Shown in pieces: positions 60,213-64,000 of a stretch of DNA of 64,000 bases; position 1 is the first letter of the stretch, and each line of letters begins with the position of its first letter. The translations under genes were made by a program, and so were the position numbers. The DNA is from Eutypa lata (Eukaryota; Ascomycota; Sordariomycetes; Xylariales; Diatrypaceae): the NCBI GenBank assembly GCA_022661535.1, contig JAKULF010000007.1, positions 3,410,001 through 3,474,000 of the forward strand, given 5' to 3'. Below the pieces are notes generated by a model. It searched no databases and had not been told where the DNA came from. It worked only from the letters and a program-made list of their open reading frames with translations.

Positions 60213-63200
60213 ATGTCGACAGTCTATAGAGACGTACGCTATACGAGGGACCGCAGCCCCTCATCAGACGACGAAAAGTTTAAAAGTACAACAGTTAGAC
60301 GATACAAAGTGGGCAACGGCGGATCTGTCAGTCGCATCGAACGCTATGAGGATGATGACGATGTTAGATCGCGATACTCGCATTCCCACATAGGCGGTCG
60401 TGCACCCGACGTGGTCGAGGTTGATCGCCGCGAGAGAACCACTTATACACCCGACCGGCCGAGGTCTGCCTTTGACCCACCTTCCAGCCCTCGAGATCGG
60501 GAGTTCGAGTACTACCGTGACGACGGTGATAGGTATCGGTCTGTCAAATACGAGCGTGAGCGCGAAGTTGACAGAGACTACCGCGGCCCTGAGCGAGTTT
60601 CGCGAACCAAGGTAGTTGAAGAATCCAGAGATGTCACTTCACCCCGTGCCTGGGACAGAGACCGCCGATACCCATGGGAAGATCCTCCTGAGACGGATGT
60701 TCGCATCGAAAAGCGCGTTGAGCGTCGTTCACCCGATGGCGATATTACGATCAAAGAGAAGGTGGAAGAGCGTAGGGATGAGCCACGAGATACCAAAGAA
60801 CGTGAACTCCGAATTGAACGCCGAGTAGTTGAAGAAAGAGACCCGTATGATGACCATCACCATCATCACCACCATCACCACGATGACGAAATTGAGCGTT
60901 ATCGACGAGAAGTCGAATACTTTTCCGCCCCGGAACCTCCGGCGGCGCCAGTTATCATTCGCCAGAAAGCACCCGAGCAGAAGGTCATCGTTCACGAGGC
61001 GGCTCATCCAGCTCCTGTCATTTTTTCGCCGCAGCGCCAGGAGCCTAACATCATTGTCTTTCGAGACGAGCATCGCGAAGTTGCCCGGCGCGATGATCGC
61101 CGAGCTGAAGAAGAGTACTGGCGTCGCAGGCAAGAACTTGATGCCATGGAGCGTTTTGAACGCCGACGCCGGGAAGAACGCGAATACGAGAGCGACGGCG
61201 TCGACGAAGACTACTACGTAAAGCGTACTGTCATTAGGCGCGATCGAAGCGACAGCGATGAACATCACAAGAAGCGGCACCTAGCCGAAGGTGCCATCGC
61301 TGGAGCAGGTCTTGGCGCTCTTATGTCGGGTGGTCGCCGTGAGAAGGAAAGCGAATCCCACCACGGCGGCAACCGTGGAAGAAAGGTTCTTGCGGGAGCC
61401 GCGCTGGGAGCGCTGGGAACTGAAGTTGTTCGAAGGGCTAGAAGTGCTTATGAAGACCGCCACTACGAAGACTATGACGACTACGAAGAAGATGACCGAC
61501 ATCGCCATCGAAGCAAGTCACGCAGTCGACTAAAGACTGGCCTGGCTATTGTAAGTTCTTGATGTCAAAACATCCTACTATGCATTCTGTTCTTAATTAG
61601 GACGTCACTTTCTGGGTGAGTGATAGAAGCTAATTCAGTATGATAGGGTGCTGCTGCCCTTGCTGTTGCCGGTGGACTCAAGTACATGCAGGACAACAAA
61701 GTTGAGAAGGAAGAAGCCAACCGTGGGCGCGCTCGACGCCGCTACTCCTCTGGAAGCTACTCGAGGTCACCAAGCTATGGACATAGCAAATCGCATAGCA
61801 AGTCGCATAGTAAATCGCGTAGCAAATCGAAGTCCAGTGCCGCCAAAGCTGCTGTGGCGACTAGGTAAATGAAACCCATTGATTCCAAACCTTGGTGGAA
61901 TTGCAGAATCTTTACCAAGTGTTCTGCGTCACTAACATATCCTCATAGCGCTGTTGCGGGCCTTGTACATCATTATAGGTCCAAGTCGCGAGGCAGCAGG
62001 TCGCATTCTAGTATCCGAACCGGTGAGTCCCGAAGCCCAGTTTCATGAAAATGCCATCTCTAACTGTAGATATACATATAGGCGCTGAAATCGCCGCGGC
62101 TGGATTGACTGGTGCGGCAGCCAGCAAGCTCTGGGAGCGTCATAAGAACAAGAAAGAGCACAAGAAGGATAAGGAAGTAGATGATGATTCTTACTACAGC
62201 GATGACCGAAGTCGGAGTCGCGGTCATTCAAGAAGCCTATCAAGATCCAGGTCTCGTACTCGCAGCCCACATGCGCGGCCTTCGGCGGCTGATAGAGAAT
62301 TAGGCCTGGTTCCAGTGGCAGTTCCCGGCGTGGAGTACGGTAGCCAACCCATCGACCTGCACGACGGATACGACTCGGCCGCCGAGGAGCGGAGACACCG
62401 GTCCCGCCGTCACCACCGGTCCTCCTCTTCCCCGTCCGACCCGGAGGCCAAGAAGAAGAGAAGCCGGAGCCGGTTGCGCGAGGTAGCTGCCGGCGTCCTC
62501 GGGACGGGAGCCGCTGCCATCGGCCTCAAGAAGTATCAGGACCGTCAGAAGAGTAAGGACCGAGACCGCGACCGCGACCGCGACCGCGACCGCAAACGAG
62601 ATGAAAAACCCCGTGAGAGGAGCCGAGAGGTTTCCCAAGATAGATCTCGAGATCGGGACCGAACCAGACGGTCTCGGGATCGCGAACGTAGACGTATGTA
62701 CCAGTAACTCTTCCGCTACACGAGTTAATCTGCTAACGTTAACTCTAGGCTACGAAGACGAGGCCCAGCCCGATCCGTATTATTCCGACTACGACGTGGA
62801 AGCGCCTCCATCACCTCATTACGCCTCCGGTGGAGCCTACTACCCTCCACCACCGGGGCCTGCACCGCCTCCGGCAACCATGCCAACTCCGCCACCAACG
62901 GGACCGGCTGGTCCGGGGGCTGCGCCAGGTGATTTTGTCCAGCACCCAAACCAGTCTACAATGAACCTAAACGCCTACCCCCCGCCCCCTCCGCTTAACA
63001 CCTACAACCCCCAGGATTATACCAACATACCGCCCCCACCCCCTGGACCTCCCCCGCCGGGTGCTGGCGGTGGTCATCCGCCCGGGCCTGATAATGTGAG
63101 TCATCATGTGCATTTCGATGACAACCATCATCCTCATCGTGAAACCTCTCGGAGCACGGTAGCTAGTGAGCAGGGTGCGTCTTGAGCTTTTACAACAAAG

Positions 63201-64000
63201 AACAAAAGGAGTGCTTGTTACTCTTGGTATAAATATAGAAACTTTCTACGTAGTAGTCGCTAACATGACTTCTCTCAACAGACGCTCTAGATGAGGCCCG
63301 CAACGAGCCCTCGTCCCGGACCCCTTCCCCCGCCCCTAAAGTCAAATTCGGCCCGCTTTCCCCGAAGTCTTCCCAGACCCTCCTACGGCACCGCAAAGGG
63401 ACATCCGCAGACCGCGCAAGAGGACGTTCCCCATCCTCATCCCAACCCAAGCCAGAAGAAGAACCACCAACAACACCACCAGAAGAGCCGAAAACACGTC
63501 CAGCCCTAACGCGGCGCCGCTCAGGTTCCGACCCATCCGCCGACCGCCGCCCCCTCGTTCGGCAGCGGCGGCGCAGACGTTCCAAAGGCGACGGCGACGA
63601 ATCCCACATTCTCCTATCTTCTTCGGATGATGACAATGAAGGCGAGGTCGAGGTCTTACCCGACAGGTTCGACGCCTCGGGTAAGCCGCTAGACGCCCGA
63701 GACCCGCGGCGCTGGGCGAGCCGGCGCGGCGACTTCGAATACAGACCCTCCTCTTCTTCCCCGCGCGACAATCCGAACGGCGGGGACGGCTGGGACGTGC
63801 GGGGGTCCTGGGGCGTCGGCGGTACGGACCCCGAGGCCGTGGATACTATTGCGCGCACGATCGGCGATGTCTTGGAGGGACGGACGAGCTGGATGGGGTT
63901 GTTGGGGGATTTCTTGAGGAAGGGGGCTTTGCCCGGGTTGGAAGGTGGTGATGGTGGTGGTGGTGGTCGAGATAAGGAGAGACGGCGGCGCGAAATCGAT
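60213..64000 (+). CDS. DUF3824-type charged low-complexity protein, 3' end beyond the window
   Basis: A multi-exon gene of at least 1129 codons that runs off the right edge. Exons are 60213-61550, 61647-61864, 61949-62022, 62082-62693, 62749-63174 and 63282 onward, all GT-AG with matching phases. The N-terminal third is highly charged (R/D/E-rich, beginning MSTVYRDVRYTRDRS) and includes a tract of nine His (about 60857-60883). Several short glycine/alanine hydrophobic segments follow (HLAEGAIAGAGLGALMSGG, GRKVLAGAALGALGTEVV, AAALAVAGGLKYMQ, GAEIAAAGLTGAAASKLWE). They are separated by Arg/Ser and Ser/His/Lys repeats, an RDRDRDRDRDR tract and a Pro-rich part. A globular-looking C-terminal block follows (VLPDRFDASGKPLDARD, WGVGGTDPEAVDTIARTIG). 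This alternation is typical of fungal DUF3824 proteins, whose function is unknown. The ATG at 60213 is preferred over an upstream in-frame GTG. Confidence 0.85.

Noticed and set aside
1..64000. CRISPR arrays, operons or bacterial-type systems
   Set aside because: None seen; the repeats present are microsatellites, and the intron-containing genes show a eukaryotic fungal genome.

Overview
The window looks like nuclear DNA of a filamentous ascomycete, most likely a Sordariomycete. Its genes carry short GT-AG introns (about 50-210 nt). The proteins are typical of Pezizomycotina: an NsdD-type GATA factor, a Zn2Cys6 regulator, a 2EXR protein, a DUF3824-type protein, LysM/WSC proteins and a killer-toxin-like chitinase. 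One 0.9-kb element shows the complete CpA/TpG depletion expected of repeat-induced point mutation (RIP). The window is gene-poor: about a dozen loci in 64 kb, separated by long, microsatellite-rich intergenic DNA. I did no database searching; family names rest on motifs read from the translations.

Layout. The left edge holds the 5' end of an unrecognised minus-strand gene (1-335). A peroxisomal SCP-2 sterol-carrier protein follows (2031-2554, minus). A Zn2Cys6 transcription factor (4658-6389, plus) converges on a seven-exon nitrilase (6484-8047, minus). From 8.05 to 28.1 kb there is no intact gene, only one decayed coding remnant near 9.7-10.2 kb and, at 23714-24623, an AT-saturated element with terminal inverted repeats. 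The GATA factor (28100-29442, plus) carries an apparent +1 frameshift. A second gene desert runs from 29.4 to 40 kb. Glutamate-cysteine ligase, the first enzyme of glutathione synthesis, lies at 39958-42380 (minus) and begins with an 11-nt coding exon.

The right third is denser. A very large MFS transporter gene (43669-48168, minus) is interrupted by two in-frame TAG codons. A LysM-like/WSC protein (49837-50820, minus), a 2EXR protein (51481-52110, plus) and a secreted cysteine-containing protein (52315-53164, minus) follow; the secreted protein has a frame break at a homopolymer. It is divergent from a killer-toxin-like chitinase relic (53849-56178, plus) that keeps its N-terminal, LysM and C-terminal parts but has no glycoside hydrolase domain. 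The right edge holds most of a DUF3824-type, charged low-complexity protein (60213 to beyond 64000, plus).

How the genes fit together. There is no obvious biosynthetic cluster. The Zn2Cys6 factor and the nitrilase may be a local regulator-enzyme pair. The 49.8-56.2 kb block, with chitin-binding or cell-wall domains, a secreted protein and a dead chitinase, looks like a decaying secreted locus. Several conserved genes carry single frame breaks or stops. These are either true decay or, especially at homopolymers, assembly errors; raw reads or RNA-seq would decide.
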